DNA from: Ryuthela nishihirai | Taxonomy: Eukaryota > Arthropoda > Arachnida > Araneae > Heptathelidae | DNA length: 64,000 nt | Assembly: GCA_038380435.1 (NCBI GenBank) | Contig: JAWZYU010000028.1 | Location: 44,823,095-44,887,094 of the forward strand | Direction: 5' to 3' | Shown here: positions 42,200 through 52,309 of the stretch, in pieces | Layout of the letters: the number at the start of each line of letters is the position of its first letter | Position numbering within the stretch: the stretch's first letter is position 1 | Translations under genes and position numbers: made by a program | The notes under the pieces: model-generated | Seen by the model: the letters and a program-made list of their open reading frames with translations, nothing else | The model's database searches: none | What the model was told of the DNA's origin: nothing

Positions 42200-42255
42200 C
42201 AGGTGGGACTCGAATCTCAGATTATCAGCTGGCGAAGTATCATCTGAGCCAATCT
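42200..42255 (-). mobile_element. tRNA-like SINE head fragment
   Basis: gtgggactcgaatctcagat to atcatctgagccaa resembles a SINE-A head with changes; no body follows. Confidence 0.5.
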
Positions 42256-42524
42256 CTGATTGCAGGGAAAACGTGCGAAAGTCCGCGTTTTATTCGGGTA
42301 AATACGTATTTCAAATTCATATATCGCCATTCTCCAAGATTTCTTTCTCAATTTCTTTTTTAAATACATCATGCAAAGCCATCAGCAGCATTTTGAATAT
42401 TTCATTTCATATACAAGGCTGTCCGACAAATAATGGTGGATTTTCGGGAAGTACCATCCTCAAATACACAAAAGGCATCCCAATGAAACCGTTTCGCGGG
42501 CCGCCAAGACAGCTCACAGCCCCA

Positions 42525-42795
42525 TTTCTCAAGAGAAGTTAGTTAAGTTCTTATTGCAACATTTCCTGACAGATGGATTGACAGGGGTTTTCAATTCTAT
42601 AGACACAAAGGAGCCCTGATTTGACAGCCCTCGAATTTTTTCTTGTGGGGTTTTATAAAGAATTATGTTTACATGGACAAAATTCGTGACCTGAATCATT
42701 TGAAAGCCAGAAAAGGGAAGCCATTGAGCAGGTAGCAAGAGACATGCTCCAGCGTGTAGGCAAGAAGTGGATTTTATTTATTTGTTTACTTACTT
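42525..42795 (+). pseudogene. mariner-like transposase C-terminal relic
   Basis: Three pieces in different frames keep the order known from IS630/mariner-type transposases: FPDRWIDRG (about 42568), SPDLTALEFFLVGF (about 42612-42653), and AIEQVARDMLQRVGKKW (about 42720-42770). The SPDLT.xE/D part normally holds the third catalytic acid. Frameshifts separate the pieces, and the first two catalytic residues are not found. Confidence 0.75.
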
Positions 42796-42812
42796 ATTTA
42801 GTTTTCATAGAT

Positions 42813-43191
42813 AGGGGCGGGGGTGGCTCAGTAGGTAGCGCGCCAGGCTCGTAATCTGTAGTTCCCAGGTTCGAGTCATAGCTGGGTCAGCGCTGAGATT
42901 TATCTCCGCAAAATTCCCCGCCCTGCCCACTGTCAGTAGGGGACACCGATGGGCTTGGAAAGGCCGCCGTCCGTCGGATGGGACGTTAAGCCGTGCGGGA
43001 GAGCCATACCCTGTGCACGTTAAAGAACACTCTGGATGGCCTTGACGGGAGGCTACCTTCTGTCTCCCAACAGCTGTTCCAGTGGGTCCCCTCCCCCAAC
43101 CTTCTCTGAGCCTTCGGGGTCCATGTGACCTGGCCATTTAGCCCATGGTATGCAAAAAAGTGCCGCTCAGAGGTAAAACAACCCAACCCTT
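42813..43191 (+). mobile_element. SINE-A, near full length
   Basis: ggggcgggggtggctcagta to aaaacaacccaaccc, with a 15-bp deletion in the gtggccccgtgtgcgg part. Confidence 0.94.
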
Positions 43192-43890
43192 AATTACGCG
43201 GGTGGATATTTTCAAAGTACCCGGTGAGTGGAAGGTCATCCATTTAGTTTTATCGTTATATATATATTAGATTATGGATCAGGCATCTCACCAAGCAATT
43301 ACAGTCACCTGTAATTCTCTTACAGCCGCATGTCGCGATTGCTGTTTAAAATAACAGTATCATCAGCATAAAGAAACCATTTGCTTTTTAAATTTAAATT
43401 AGTCATATCATTAATATATAGGAGGAAGAACAAGGGTCCAAATATAGATCCTTGTGGAACTCCAACATTTCTCTTTCGTTACTTAATGCATTTCCAATTT
43501 TGGCTATAATAGTCTTATTACTTATCTAATTTTTGGACCTTATAAAAACTGTCCCTGCAATTCCGTAGTTTTCAAGCTTCGAAAATAGCATATCGTGATA
43601 CAATGTGTGATCCAATGTGTCGAATGCTTTACTAAAGATTAACTAACTTTATTAAGACATACTAAAGAGAGCATAAACCTTTTCTCCATAGTTCAAAGTT
43701 TTATTTACGCATTCTGCAAAATAAGACAGTAGAGTTATAGTACTTTTTTCCTATTTGAGAAAATATTGCGTTTTATGAGAAAGCTACGTAAGATTGTCAT
43801 CGATGTACCTCTCTAAAATTTGATTTACGGTGGACAAGATAGCAATACGCCTATAGTTCAAATAGTTACTTTTACACTACTTTTATAGAT

Positions 43891-44610
43891 TTGTTTGTTT
43901 TACCTCTGAGCGGCATTTTTTTGCACACCATGGGCTAAATGGCCGGGTCACATGGACCCCGAAGGCTCAGAGAAGGTTGGAGGAGGGGACCCACTGGAAC
44001 AGCTGTTGGGAGACAGATGGTAGTCTCCCGTCAAGGCCATCCAGCGTGTTCTTTAACGTGCACAGGGTATGGCTCTCCCGTACACGGGGCCACGGCTTAA
44101 CGTCCCATCCGACGGACGGCGGCCTTTCCAAGCCCATCGGTGTCCCCTACTGACCGTGGGCAGGGCGGGGAATTTTACGGAGATAAATCTCAATGCTGAC
44201 CCAGCTGGGACTCGAACCTGGGTTGGGTTGGGTTGTTTTACCTCTGAGCGGCACTTTTTTGCACACCATGGGCTAAATGGCCAGGTCACATGGACCCCGA
44301 AGGCTCAGAGAAGGTTGGGGGAGGGGACCCACTGGAACAGCTGTTGGGAGACAGATGGTAGCCTCCCGTCAAGGCCATCCAGCGTGTTCTTTAACGTGCA
44401 CAGGGTATGGCTCTCCCACACACGGGGCCACGGCTTAACGTCCCATCCGACGGACGGCGGCCTTTCCAAGCCCATCGGTGTCCCCTACTGACCGTGGGCA
44501 GGACGGGGAATTTTGCGGAGATAAATCTCAACGCTGACCCAGCTGGGACTCGAACCTGGGAACTACAGATTACGAGCCTGACGCGCTACCGACTGAGCCA
44601 CCCCCGCCCC
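43891..44610 (-). mobile_element. SINE-A dimer within one TSD
   Basis: Read on the minus strand, a complete SINE-A (44610-44222) is joined to a second one (44221-43891) that starts at its B box (aggttcgagtccc) and lacks the A-box half. The 12-bp TSD acttttatagat occurs once on each side (43879-43890 and 44611-44622), with none between. The pair therefore probably arrived as one molecule. Confidence 0.92.
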
Positions 44611-44824
44611 ACTTTTATAGATAGGTCTGAATATTGCAATTTTTAAAGTTTATGGGATATTTCCAGAAGTAAAACTTCAGTTAATTAATTTAGCAAGATA
44701 TTCTGTTGACTGATTCATGCATACTTTTATATGTCTGGCCTGTATTTAATCAAACCCACATTATTTCCTTCATCCACAGAGGAAATTATTTTTTTTTCAA
44801 CTGAATGTCCGAAATAAGTGGTAT

Positions 44825-45013
44825 GTCAGGCCGAGTGGTTAGCGCGCTTGGCTACTAATCCAAGGGACCTGGGTTCGAACCCCGTGTAAGGCATGAATGT
44901 GTGTGTTGTTTTTCTGCTGAGGTCCTGCCATCCTCTCAGACCTTCTACTATGGCATATAAACTGACAGGCTCCTGTCAGACCTCTGTGGCAAGCAGCTGC
45001 TTGAGGGGGTATA
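44825..45013 (+). mobile_element. SINE-B, full length
   Basis: tgtcaggccgagtggttagc, B box ggttcgaacc, then gacaggctcctgtcagacct and the end agctgcttgaggggg. It is inserted in the old LINE. Confidence 0.94.
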
Positions 45014-45722
45014 ATTTTTTTTTTATAAATAGATGAGCTCAGTGGGATATTGAGCGCAGGCATATACAGTCGACCCTCGACTTTCGCGGGTTTAACTTTC
45101 GGGGATTTGGTGATTCGCGAGTTTGCCATCAATAATTAGATGGGAATTTTTTCGGAGTTTTGCGGCCCACTGCGGAAAAGCGCAGAAGACGCGCGTAGAC
45201 TAGAAAATGTAAAGAAAACTGAAAAAAGTTCAGTAAGTCATAAATACCTAAAATATATGCATTATTAATCTATTTTATCACTTACTACCATAAATATATA
45301 CACAAATTTATTATAAAAAGTTAAATTTTGAAAAACGTTTCAATACGCTAAAAGAATTGCGATGACTATTTTTATGTTGTCGACCGGTCTATGATACGTT
45401 ACTTGAAGTTGAAGGCATTGTCTACGTATACCAACATTCTTAAAAAAAATTAAAAGGCAAAAAAAGCCAAACTGAAATCACAATATATTTCAAGAAGACC
45501 TTCTACTATGGCAACCAACCACCAAATGTGAATGGATGGCAACCACCAAATGTGGCAACCAACTAGATTAACAAATGTGAATGGCACACTGCTTGATTAT
45601 GCAATTACTACTATGTCTTGGAAAAGTAAAATATTACAATCTGATTTAACTGACCACTACCCGTAATTTACTTCATTGAAGATTCAAGGAAACATTTAGA
45701 AAATGATATAACTTACAGGAAG

Positions 45723-47471
45723 ATGACACATAAGTGTGTTTTACATTTTCAGGAAAAAATAAGCATTATTAATTGGCAGGATTTACTACAGATTACGGAT
45801 GTGAACCAGGCATATGATCACTTTCTTTCACTCTTTATGGATATATATAATGTATGCTTTCCTAGAATTCGAAAGAAGAGATCACAACACCCTGGTTATG
45901 CTCCTTGGATAAATAATTATATAAAAAACCAGATTAGAAAAAGAAACAGACTTGCTGAAATATATAAGAATTCCAGTGATGAAACGGACAAGGAACGGCA
46001 CAGAATTTGCAGAAATTATGTCACTGGTTTAATAAGTGAAGCTAAACAAAAATACTATGAAACTAATTTTAATATATATGGTGATACTTCGCTGAAACAG
46101 AAATGGAGGCTGATAAATAACCTATTGTCTCGGAATAAAAACAAAAATCTTAGAATTGGGGACATTGAGATGGCTGAAAATGTACTAACAGACGATGCGC
46201 AAAAAGCTACAGCTTTCAACCAGTATTTTAAAAGTATAGCAGAAGATCTAGCAGCTGATTTCAATACAAAAAATCAAGTGCAATATAAATATTATGGATA
46301 CAGTTTTCCAGATAGTTTATATATTGAACCTTTTTCTGAAGATGATATATGTCATGTTATAAGTATAATGAAACCTAATACTTCTTGTGGGCCTGATGAT
46401 ATCTCAATAAATGTAATTAAAAATGTTAAAAATGAAATTAAGATCCCCCTCACTTATATTTTCAACTTGTCGCTTCAGAAGGAAATTTTTCCAAATGAAA
46501 TGAAACTAGCCAAAATAATACCTATTCACAAGAGTAAAAACCTGAAAGATATAAAGAATTACAGACCAATTTCTTTACTCTCAGTTTTCGCCAAGATTTT
46601 CGAGAAATTAATGCATAAATGTATATATAAATTTATATCAAACAGAAAGCTAATTATACCAGAACAATATGGTTTTCAACATGGCAAATCTACACAAGGT
46701 GCTATTATAGATACCTATGATTATATTGTTAATAATCTTGAACATCAGCGAGTTGGCTTGGCTGTATATTTAGATTTGTCTAAAGCATTCGATTGTGTAG
46801 ATCATGATTTTCTCTTGGAAAAGATTAGACACTATGGGCTTCGAGGGAAAATAAATAATTGGCTTAAAAGCTACCAATTTCAAAGACCAGCGTTTGTACA
46901 AGTCAATAGGACTATATCTGAACAAATCAAATTCAATAGGGGAGTGCCACAGGGTTCTGTGCTGGGACCTTTATTATTCCTTTTGTATATAAATGATATT
47001 CAATCACAAAAGGGAGCAGCTAAACTAGTTATGTATGCAGATGATATAAATGTCATTTCTTTCCATACTGATGTAAGAACTTTAGTAGAAGAAACAAATA
47101 CTCTAATTGGAAATATGCATAAATGGATCACATATAATAAACTAGCTATAAATATTTCTAAAACAAAGTGTATGGTCTTTAAGAACAAGAATAAAAAACT
47201 GAATTATAACGAAATAAATATTTTGATGAATGATCAAAAGATTGAAATATGTGAATATATAAAATTTCTTGGACTCTGGGTAGATGCTAATTTAACTTGG
47301 AATTATCATATTAACCAGCTAAGAGCTACTATTTCAAAAAATATTGGATCGATTGGGAGGATTAAAAAATATGTAAATCAACAAACTTTGATAAATTTAT
47401 ATTATGCATTAGTGTACCCACATTTAATATATGGAATTAGTGTTTGGGGAGATACTAGTTCGCCAATTTGA
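45723..47471 (+). CDS. LINE ORF2 reverse transcriptase (582 codons, truncated at both ends)
   Basis: RNA-directed DNA polymerase used for target-primed retroposition of its own RNA and possibly of SINEs. Visible motifs: NYRPISLL (279-286), motif A LDLSKAFDCVDH with Asp351, motif B GVPQGSVLGP (407-416), motif C YADD (438-441), KTKCMVF (480-486) and FLGLWVD (515-521). The catalytic Asp triad is intact. The listed start is simply the first ATG; the native protein began far upstream with the endonuclease. The stop at 47469 results from a one-base frameshift, and the C-terminal end continues in another frame. Not a host gene. Confidence 0.9.
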   Translation: MTHKCVLHFQEKISIINWQDLLQITDVNQAYDHFLSLFMDIYNVCFPRIRKKRSQHPGYAPWINNYIKNQIRKRNRLAEIYKNSSDETDKERHRICRNYVTGLISEAKQKYYETNFNIYGDTSLKQKWRLINNLLSRNKNKNLRIGDIEMAENVLTDDAQKATAFNQYFKSIAEDLAADFNTKNQVQYKYYGYSFPDSLYIEPFSEDDICHVISIMKPNTSCGPDDISINVIKNVKNEIKIPLTYIFNLSLQKEIFPNEMKLAKIIPIHKSKNLKDIKNYRPISLLSVFAKIFEKLMHKCIYKFISNRKLIIPEQYGFQHGKSTQGAIIDTYDYIVNNLEHQRVGLAVYLDLSKAFDCVDHDFLLEKIRHYGLRGKINNWLKSYQFQRPAFVQVNRTISEQIKFNRGVPQGSVLGPLLFLLYINDIQSQKGAAKLVMYADDINVISFHTDVRTLVEETNTLIGNMHKWITYNKLAINISKTKCMVFKNKNKKLNYNEINILMNDQKIEICEYIKFLGLWVDANLTWNYHINQLRATISKNIGSIGRIKKYVNQQTLINLYYALVYPHLIYGISVWGDTSSPI

Positions 47472-47917
47472 ATAGTTTATTTTGTCTGCAAAAGAGAATT
47501 ATGAGATATATTCTAAGATTAAATTTCAGAAATCCGGTACAACACTTAATGGCAGAAAATGGAATACTAAATATATATAATATTTACAAGTATATTATGG
47601 GGAATTTTGTATACAGAGTGAAGAATAAAATGACAGAGTACTCGGAACTTTACTGCTGCTTAGAAAGAACGAAGACTTTCGGTTATGATACTCGCCTTAA
47701 GAACAAGATCATGTTGCCCCTTTATAAGAAATCTATAGGCCAGAGATCAATACGGTACATTGGCATTAAGATTTGGAATGACGAGATACCAGAGGATACT
47801 GCTGCAATGGAACAATATAGAACTTTTAAATTTAAATATAACCTACACTTATTATCAAGCAATGATAGAGTCAGACCACAAAAATTCATGTGCTCAAATA
47901 AATGTATAAATGTATAA
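47468..47917 (+). pseudogene. LINE ORF2 C-terminal part after a frameshift
   Basis: The first residues LNSLFCLQKRIMRYI continue the RT thumb region (consensus ...lqkr.iR.i...) and complete the ORF to CINV. The frame lies one base off from 45723-47471. The first 'codon' is TTG, so it is not an independent gene. Confidence 0.85.
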
Positions 47918-48074
47918 ATTAAGGTCACCTGCATTGTTTTAAATTTAAGTGTATTTCAGGAAACATTTATCAAAAGCTACGGCTTATTATGTTCTCCTTT
48001 TTCACTTGTCTCTGAACTTGTCTGTGTTTTATATGTATGTTTGGGTGAAATAAACTTCAATTCAATTCAATTCA

Positions 48075-48556
48075 ACACTGAGTATCCCTGCCTCCCCTTT
48101 CTACCCTTTCCAGCTCTGCCACCCCTGCTACCCCTGAGGCACCCCTTTCTACACCTTCGAGCTCTGCCACCCCTGCCACCCCTGAGGCACCCCTTTCTAA
48201 ACCTTCCAGCTCTGCAACCCCTGCTACCCCCTGAGACACCCCTTTCCAGCTCTGCCACCCCTGCTACCCCTGAGGCATCCCCTTCTACACCTTCCAGCTC
48301 TGCCACCCCTGCTACCCCTGAGGCATCCCCTTCTACACCTTCCAGCTCTGCCACCCCTGCCACCCCTGAGGCACCCCCTTCTACACCTTCCAGCTCTGCC
48401 ACCCCTGCTACCCCTGAGGCACCCCCTTCTACACCTTTCAGCTCTGCCACCCCTGCTACCCCTGAGGCACCTCCTTCTCCTCTTCCTCCGCATACGGAAC
48501 ACGTAGAAGACGACGAGGATGAAGACCCTGACGATCCACATTCACTGCTCGAATAA
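48075..48556 (+). pseudogene. Repetitive C-terminal tail, probably of a Tigger transposase
   Basis: After the LINE tail the frame reads Pro/Ser/Thr/Ala-rich 16-residue repeats (TPSSSATPATPEAPPS) and ends EDDEDEDPDDPHSLLE before TAA at 48554. Acidic, proline-rich tails are usual for tigger/jerky-type proteins, which fits the surrounding TIRs. The assignment is an inference; no catalytic domain is in phase. The expansion of the repeat in frame is shown separately. Confidence 0.55.
48095..48480 (+). repeat. 48-bp coding-phase minisatellite, ~8 units
   Basis: The unit is tctacaccttccagctctgc, cacccctgctacccctgagg, caccccct. The first units are shorter or degenerate; the last five are nearly identical. 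48 is divisible by three, so the frame stays open on both strands. Confidence 0.93.
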
Positions 48557-48863
48557 ATAACAATAATGCAGTACAAATACAATAAATATTGTTTGAATGT
48601 GTGTGTACTGTAAGTCTCATAACTGTACAGCAAGAACTGTGTGTCAGAAGTGTTTGTATTTCATCATCTGCACATAGTCATCGTGTGAAAGACGAAGAAA
48701 ATTTAAAAATCATAAAGTTTATAAACACAATACTGTATTGTACTGTTTATAACTGTGTTTTATAACCTTTAATAATTTTACTGCTATCTAAATACTGTAC
48801 ATGTATTGCATCACATACCGTACGTGTATTGTATTACCTCTCTCTCACTTTCTCTCTGTGTGT

Positions 48864-49246
48864 GGGGCGGGGGTGGCTCAGTCGGTAGCGCGCCAGGCTC
48901 GTAATCTGTAGTTCCCAGGTTCGAGTCCCAGCTGGGTCAGCGTTGAGATTTATCTCCGCAAGAATTCCCCGCCCTGCCCACGGTCAGTAGGGACACCGAT
49001 AGGTTTGGAAAGGCCGCCGTCCATCGAATGGGACGTTAAGCCGTGGTCCCGTGTGCGGGAGAGCCATACCCTGTGCACGTTAAAGAACACGCTGGATGGC
49101 CTTGACGGGAGGCTACCATCTGTCTCCCAACAGCTGTTCCAGTGGGTCCCCTCCTCCAACCTTCTCTGAGCCTTCGGGGTCCATGTGACCTGGCCATTTA
49201 GCCCATGGTGTGCAAAAAAGTGCCGCTCAGAGGTAAAACAACCCAA
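48864..49246 (+). mobile_element. SINE-A, full length, 10-bp TSD
   Basis: The TSD ctctgtgtgt is at 48854-48863 and 49247-49256, in the 3' region of the Tigger-like element. All parts are present. Confidence 0.96.
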
Positions 49247-49433
49247 CTCTGTGTGTGTTAGCCTACATTGTTCATACTGTAATTTTAAATTTATAAAACA
49301 TACTGTTGCAGTACAGTGTATTGTTTTACTTTTTTTTTGTGTGTTAAATATGGTTAACAGTATTAGGAGTTAAGATTTGAGCCTGTCTCAGAGATATTCG
49401 CGGTTTTTCCACATTCGCGGCGGTCCTGCGCAC

Positions 49434-49634
49434 CTAACCCCCGCGAATGTTGAGGAACGACTGTAATTGTCTTTTTTGAGTTGGATTGTTATCCCTTAAT
49501 TTATCAACCATGTCTGCAAAATAATTATTAATATTCGTAGCAATCCGAAAATTTCTCTGATTTCTGGGCATCTGATTACTTTTTGTATTATCTAGTAATC
49601 TTTTCTTCTTCCCATCTAATTTGGTATTAATCAT
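49434..49634 (-). pseudogene. LINE ORF2 linker fragment
   Basis: KLDGKKKRLLDNTKSNQMP and NINNYFADMVDKLRDN resemble the segment between endonuclease and RT in jockey/CR1 LINEs (pattern ...a..fn.yF..v...l). It belongs to the old LINE split at 45067-49463 by the Tigger-like element; the first codons of the frame overlap the Tigger end. Confidence 0.6.
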
Positions 49635-49734
49635 ATCCCAGGATTATTTTGCATTGTCAGCAACGGATTGGAAGCGATTAGAATTGCAAGCGATTAGAAT
49701 GGATTGGAAGCCACGAACGCTGTACATGTGGAAC

Positions 49735-50036
49735 TGGGTTGGGTTGTTTTACCTCTGAGCGGCACTTTTTTGCACACCATGGGCTAAATGGCCAGGTCAC
49801 ATGGACCCCGAAGGCTCAGAGAAGGTTGGGGGAGGGGACCCACTGGAACAGCTGTTGGGAGACAGATGGTAGCCTCCCGTCAAGGCCATCCAGCGTGTTC
49901 TTTAACGTGCACAGCGTATGGCTCTCCCGCACACGGGGTAATGGCTTAACGTCCCATCCGACGGACGGCGGCCTTTCCAAACCCATCGGTGTCCCCTACT
50001 GACCGTGGGCAGAGCGGGGAATTTTGCCGAGATAAA
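49735..50036 (-). mobile_element. SINE-A, 5'-truncated, 12-bp TSD
   Basis: The TSD tacatgtggaac is at 49723-49734 and 50037-50048. The element ends at gagataaa, so the tRNA head was lost at insertion. Confidence 0.95.
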
Positions 50037-50095
50037 TACATGTGGAACGTCACTAATTATGTTCAAAATTATTTCAGTTAGCTATTAATTAACAG

Positions 50096-50277
50096 CCGTC
50101 CCGTGGCCGAGTGGTTAGCACGCTTGGCTACTGATCTAAGGGACCTGGGTTCGAGCCCCGGATTAGGCACGGATGTGTGAGTCGTTTTTCTGCTGAGGTC
50201 CTGCCATCCTCTCAGATCTCCTACTGTGGCATATAAACTGTCAGACCTCTGTGGCAAGCAGCTGCTTGAGGGGGTAT
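50096..50277 (+). mobile_element. SINE-B, near full length
   Basis: gtcccgtggccgagtggtta to agctgcttgagggggta, with a ~10-bp deletion where other copies have gacaggctcc. Confidence 0.94.
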
Positions 50278-51183
50278 TTATTTTTTATTTATTAATTTAA
50301 CATATTGCCTTCTTGAATATATTATTTTCTTATATATTAGTTCTCGAAACCCCAACATTATTTTTCGAACACCCTATATAATGACAATCGATTAATTATA
50401 AGATCCTTTCTACAATAAATGATACATCAACTGCATTACTGATGACGCTTAATTCTAATCACTTAGAACAAAATCGCTATTAGATAATCCGATCCCATTC
50501 ATTTCCTCCTTGCCAGACAGCGTTTTTTGCATAACATTTCAATTCTGCTTTTCCATTATGGATTGGAAACAATACAACTTTTCGATTGTAAACGAGTTGA
50601 CTGTTGTCTCCTACATGACAATACTCGCTTCGCCATTGATTTCTTTGTTTCCTGCCGCTTGTAACCACGGAAACCACTGACAGTCACGTTGAATGAGATC
50701 TCCCATTTCTTTTGTCTTCACCCGAACCTAATTTCCATATGACTTTAATTCCGTACTTAGGAAACTAAATGACTCGGCAATGGCAGGAATGCCAACATTA
50801 TTATTGGTCGATCGATATGCCAATTTGCATCGAGGATGTAAAATTCATTGCCTCGCTACTTTTTATTACTTTTAGGCGACTATTCCGACTAATTAAATGC
50901 AGATCGCGCTGCGTTAAAATAGCTGGAATCTCACTGAATCTAGGAGTCGCAACTAAGTATTTTAAGATTAAAGAAAAATATCATGCAGTTAGACGAATTT
51001 CATTTTTGTAATCAGAAACATTTAACTTTCTTTCGCAACATGAACTATCCATCCCTCGGTTGTTAAAAAGTAATTTTTTCCGAAGAGGGATGAAATAAGA
51101 AAGTTTAATTTAGTTGCAGTAATATTATTAGTTAGTAGTATAATTTAGTTACAGTAAGAATTGCATGAGATGTCCTGTAGACA
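50278..51183. other. 0.9 kb without recognised features
   Basis: Possibly single-copy. Frames at 50480-50677 (minus) and 50769-51011 (plus) carry no recognisable domain. Confidence 0.45.
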
Positions 51184-51262
51184 TGGAGGGGGGGGGGGGG
51201 GATGGCTCAGTCTAAGTCAGGCTCGTAATTCTGTAGTTCCCAGCTCCACCCTCGGTCAATAT
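51184..51262 (+). mobile_element. SINE-A head fragment with a long G run
   Basis: A run of about 15 G precedes atggctcagtctaagtcagg and ctcgtaattctgtagttccc. A PAL-1 composite follows directly. Confidence 0.7.
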
Positions 51263-51266
51263 GGTA

Positions 51267-51876
51267 CAGGTCGCTCAAATATCCGAACACTATGGTTGAT
51301 TACAGAATTCAGAGAAAATATCTGGCAACGATTTTTTTAGGAATTAGTGATCTGGCAACCTTCGTGTCACGTGATTACAGAATTCAGGAAAAATATCTGG
51401 AGCGTGTACAGCAACTATACACGCTCCAGTTACCGTTCACAGCAAACTGGAGCGTGTGCAGCAACTGCACACGCTCCAGTTTGATGTAAACGGTAACTGC
51501 ACACGCTCAATATTTCCGTGAGTGAGCCCACACGATCCAGGTCTTTGTGAGCTCACACGATCCAATGTGCTGTGAACATTAACCGCAACCGCTCCAGTTT
51601 GCTGTGAACGGTAACTGCACACGCTCCATATTCATTGCATTATATATTCATACGCATTATATATATTAAAAAGTATCCGAACACTATGGTTGATTACAGA
51701 ATTCAGAAAAAATATCTGGCAACGATTTTTTTAGAAATTAGTGATCTGGCAACCTGCGTTGTTACGTAACACGAAAGTTGCCAGATCACTAATTTCTGAA
51801 AAAAAAATCGTTGCCAGATATTTTTTCTGAATTCTGTAATCAACCATAGTGTTCGGATACTCTTTTGAGCGATTGC
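51267..51876. mobile_element. Composite PAL-1 element, 610 bp
   Basis: Ends caggtcgctcaaa and ttttgagcgattgc, with the same order of arm, inner inverted blocks and second PAL-1 as at 29460-30065. It differs by point changes and a deletion of about 20 bp in the inner block. Confidence 0.9.
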
Positions 51877-51889
51877 ACACTAATGGTCT

Positions 51890-52113
51890 TGGAGAGGTCG
51901 CCATTTATGGGATTGGATGTTAATCCGTGACCCCGTGTATGGAAGAGCCATACCCTGCGCACGTTAAAGAACACTTTGGATGTCCGTGACGGGAAATTGC
52001 TATCAATCTTCCAAAAGCTATCGAGAGGCCTCAAATTTCTCTGAATCCTCGGGGTCCTTGTGACCTGACCATTTAGCATATTGGGTGAAAAGAAGTATTG
52101 CTCAGAGGTACAA
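51890..52113 (+). mobile_element. SINE-A, diverged, headless
   Basis: taatggtcttggagaggtcg to gaagtattgctcagaggtac; recognisable across the 3' two thirds. Confidence 0.78.
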
Positions 52114-52163
52114 CTCTGCAGATGTGGGATTCATGAAATAGCTAGCTAAAGAAGTAATTTTCA

Positions 52164-52243
52164 CCATGAGTGGGATTCGAACCCACGTCTCGCCAGTAAC
52201 ATGTGAAACGTGATATAATCACTGCTCCATCAGCGACCAATCT
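52164..52243 (-). other. tRNA-like sequence
   Basis: Reverse complement shows a perfect T arm gtgggttcgaatcccac (52170-52186) and, upstream, ggagcagtgattatatcacg, which could be a D-arm remnant. No complete cloverleaf can be drawn. Probably a tRNA pseudogene or SINE head. Confidence 0.35.
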
Positions 52244-52309
52244 TTTCTTCAGCAAGTATGACTTATAGACTTTCCCCCATATTATATATTGGGAAACATC
52301 TATGTCGGG

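Larger units (their letters stand above)
45565..48074 (+). mobile_element. jockey/CR1-like LINE, 5'-truncated
   Basis: Begins inside the endonuclease domain: LDYAITT ... SDLTDHYP (45565-45663), the end of an AP-endonuclease-type fold, followed by a stop at 45664. The RT (45723-47471) and C-terminal part (47468-47917) follow, then a 3' region with aaataaac and a (ttcaa)n tail at 48055-48073. One frameshift and the 5' loss make it defective, but it is the least decayed LINE here. Confidence 0.9.
45067..49463 (+). mobile_element. pogo/Tigger-like DNA transposon, core replaced by a LINE
   Basis: TA-flanked ends CAGTCGACCCTCGACTTTCG (left) and, in complement, CAGTCGTTCCTCAACATTCG (right) are Tigger-type inverted repeats. 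Inside are a 5' region (45067-45540), a 5'-truncated LINE, a repetitive coding tail ending in an acidic stretch (48075-48556) and a 3' region holding a SINE-A. The helix-turn-helix and DDE domains are not found, so only the ends and probably the C-terminus remain. Confidence 0.8.
43262..49722 (-). mobile_element. Old LINE broken into four pieces by nested insertions
   Basis: Minus-strand LINE pieces lie at about 43262-43890 (RT motifs GVPQG near 43455 and YADDTV near 43358-43370), 44623-44824, 45014-45066 and 49464-49722 (pre-RT linker). Insertions are a SINE-A dimer, a SINE-B and a pogo/Tigger-like element. Stops and frameshifts throughout show that it is dead and older than all three. Confidence 0.8.

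Noticed and set aside
45500..45515. accttctactatggca as a SINE-B fragment at the LINE boundary
   Set aside because: Only about 16 bp match, too short to support an element.
48067..48633. Gly-rich and Arg-rich minus-strand frames
   Set aside because: Antisense of the 48-bp minisatellite; repetitive without start or context.
50480..50677. 65-codon minus-strand frame with mixed composition as an exon
   Set aside because: No good acceptor/donor pair at its limits and no recognised motif; chance cannot be excluded.
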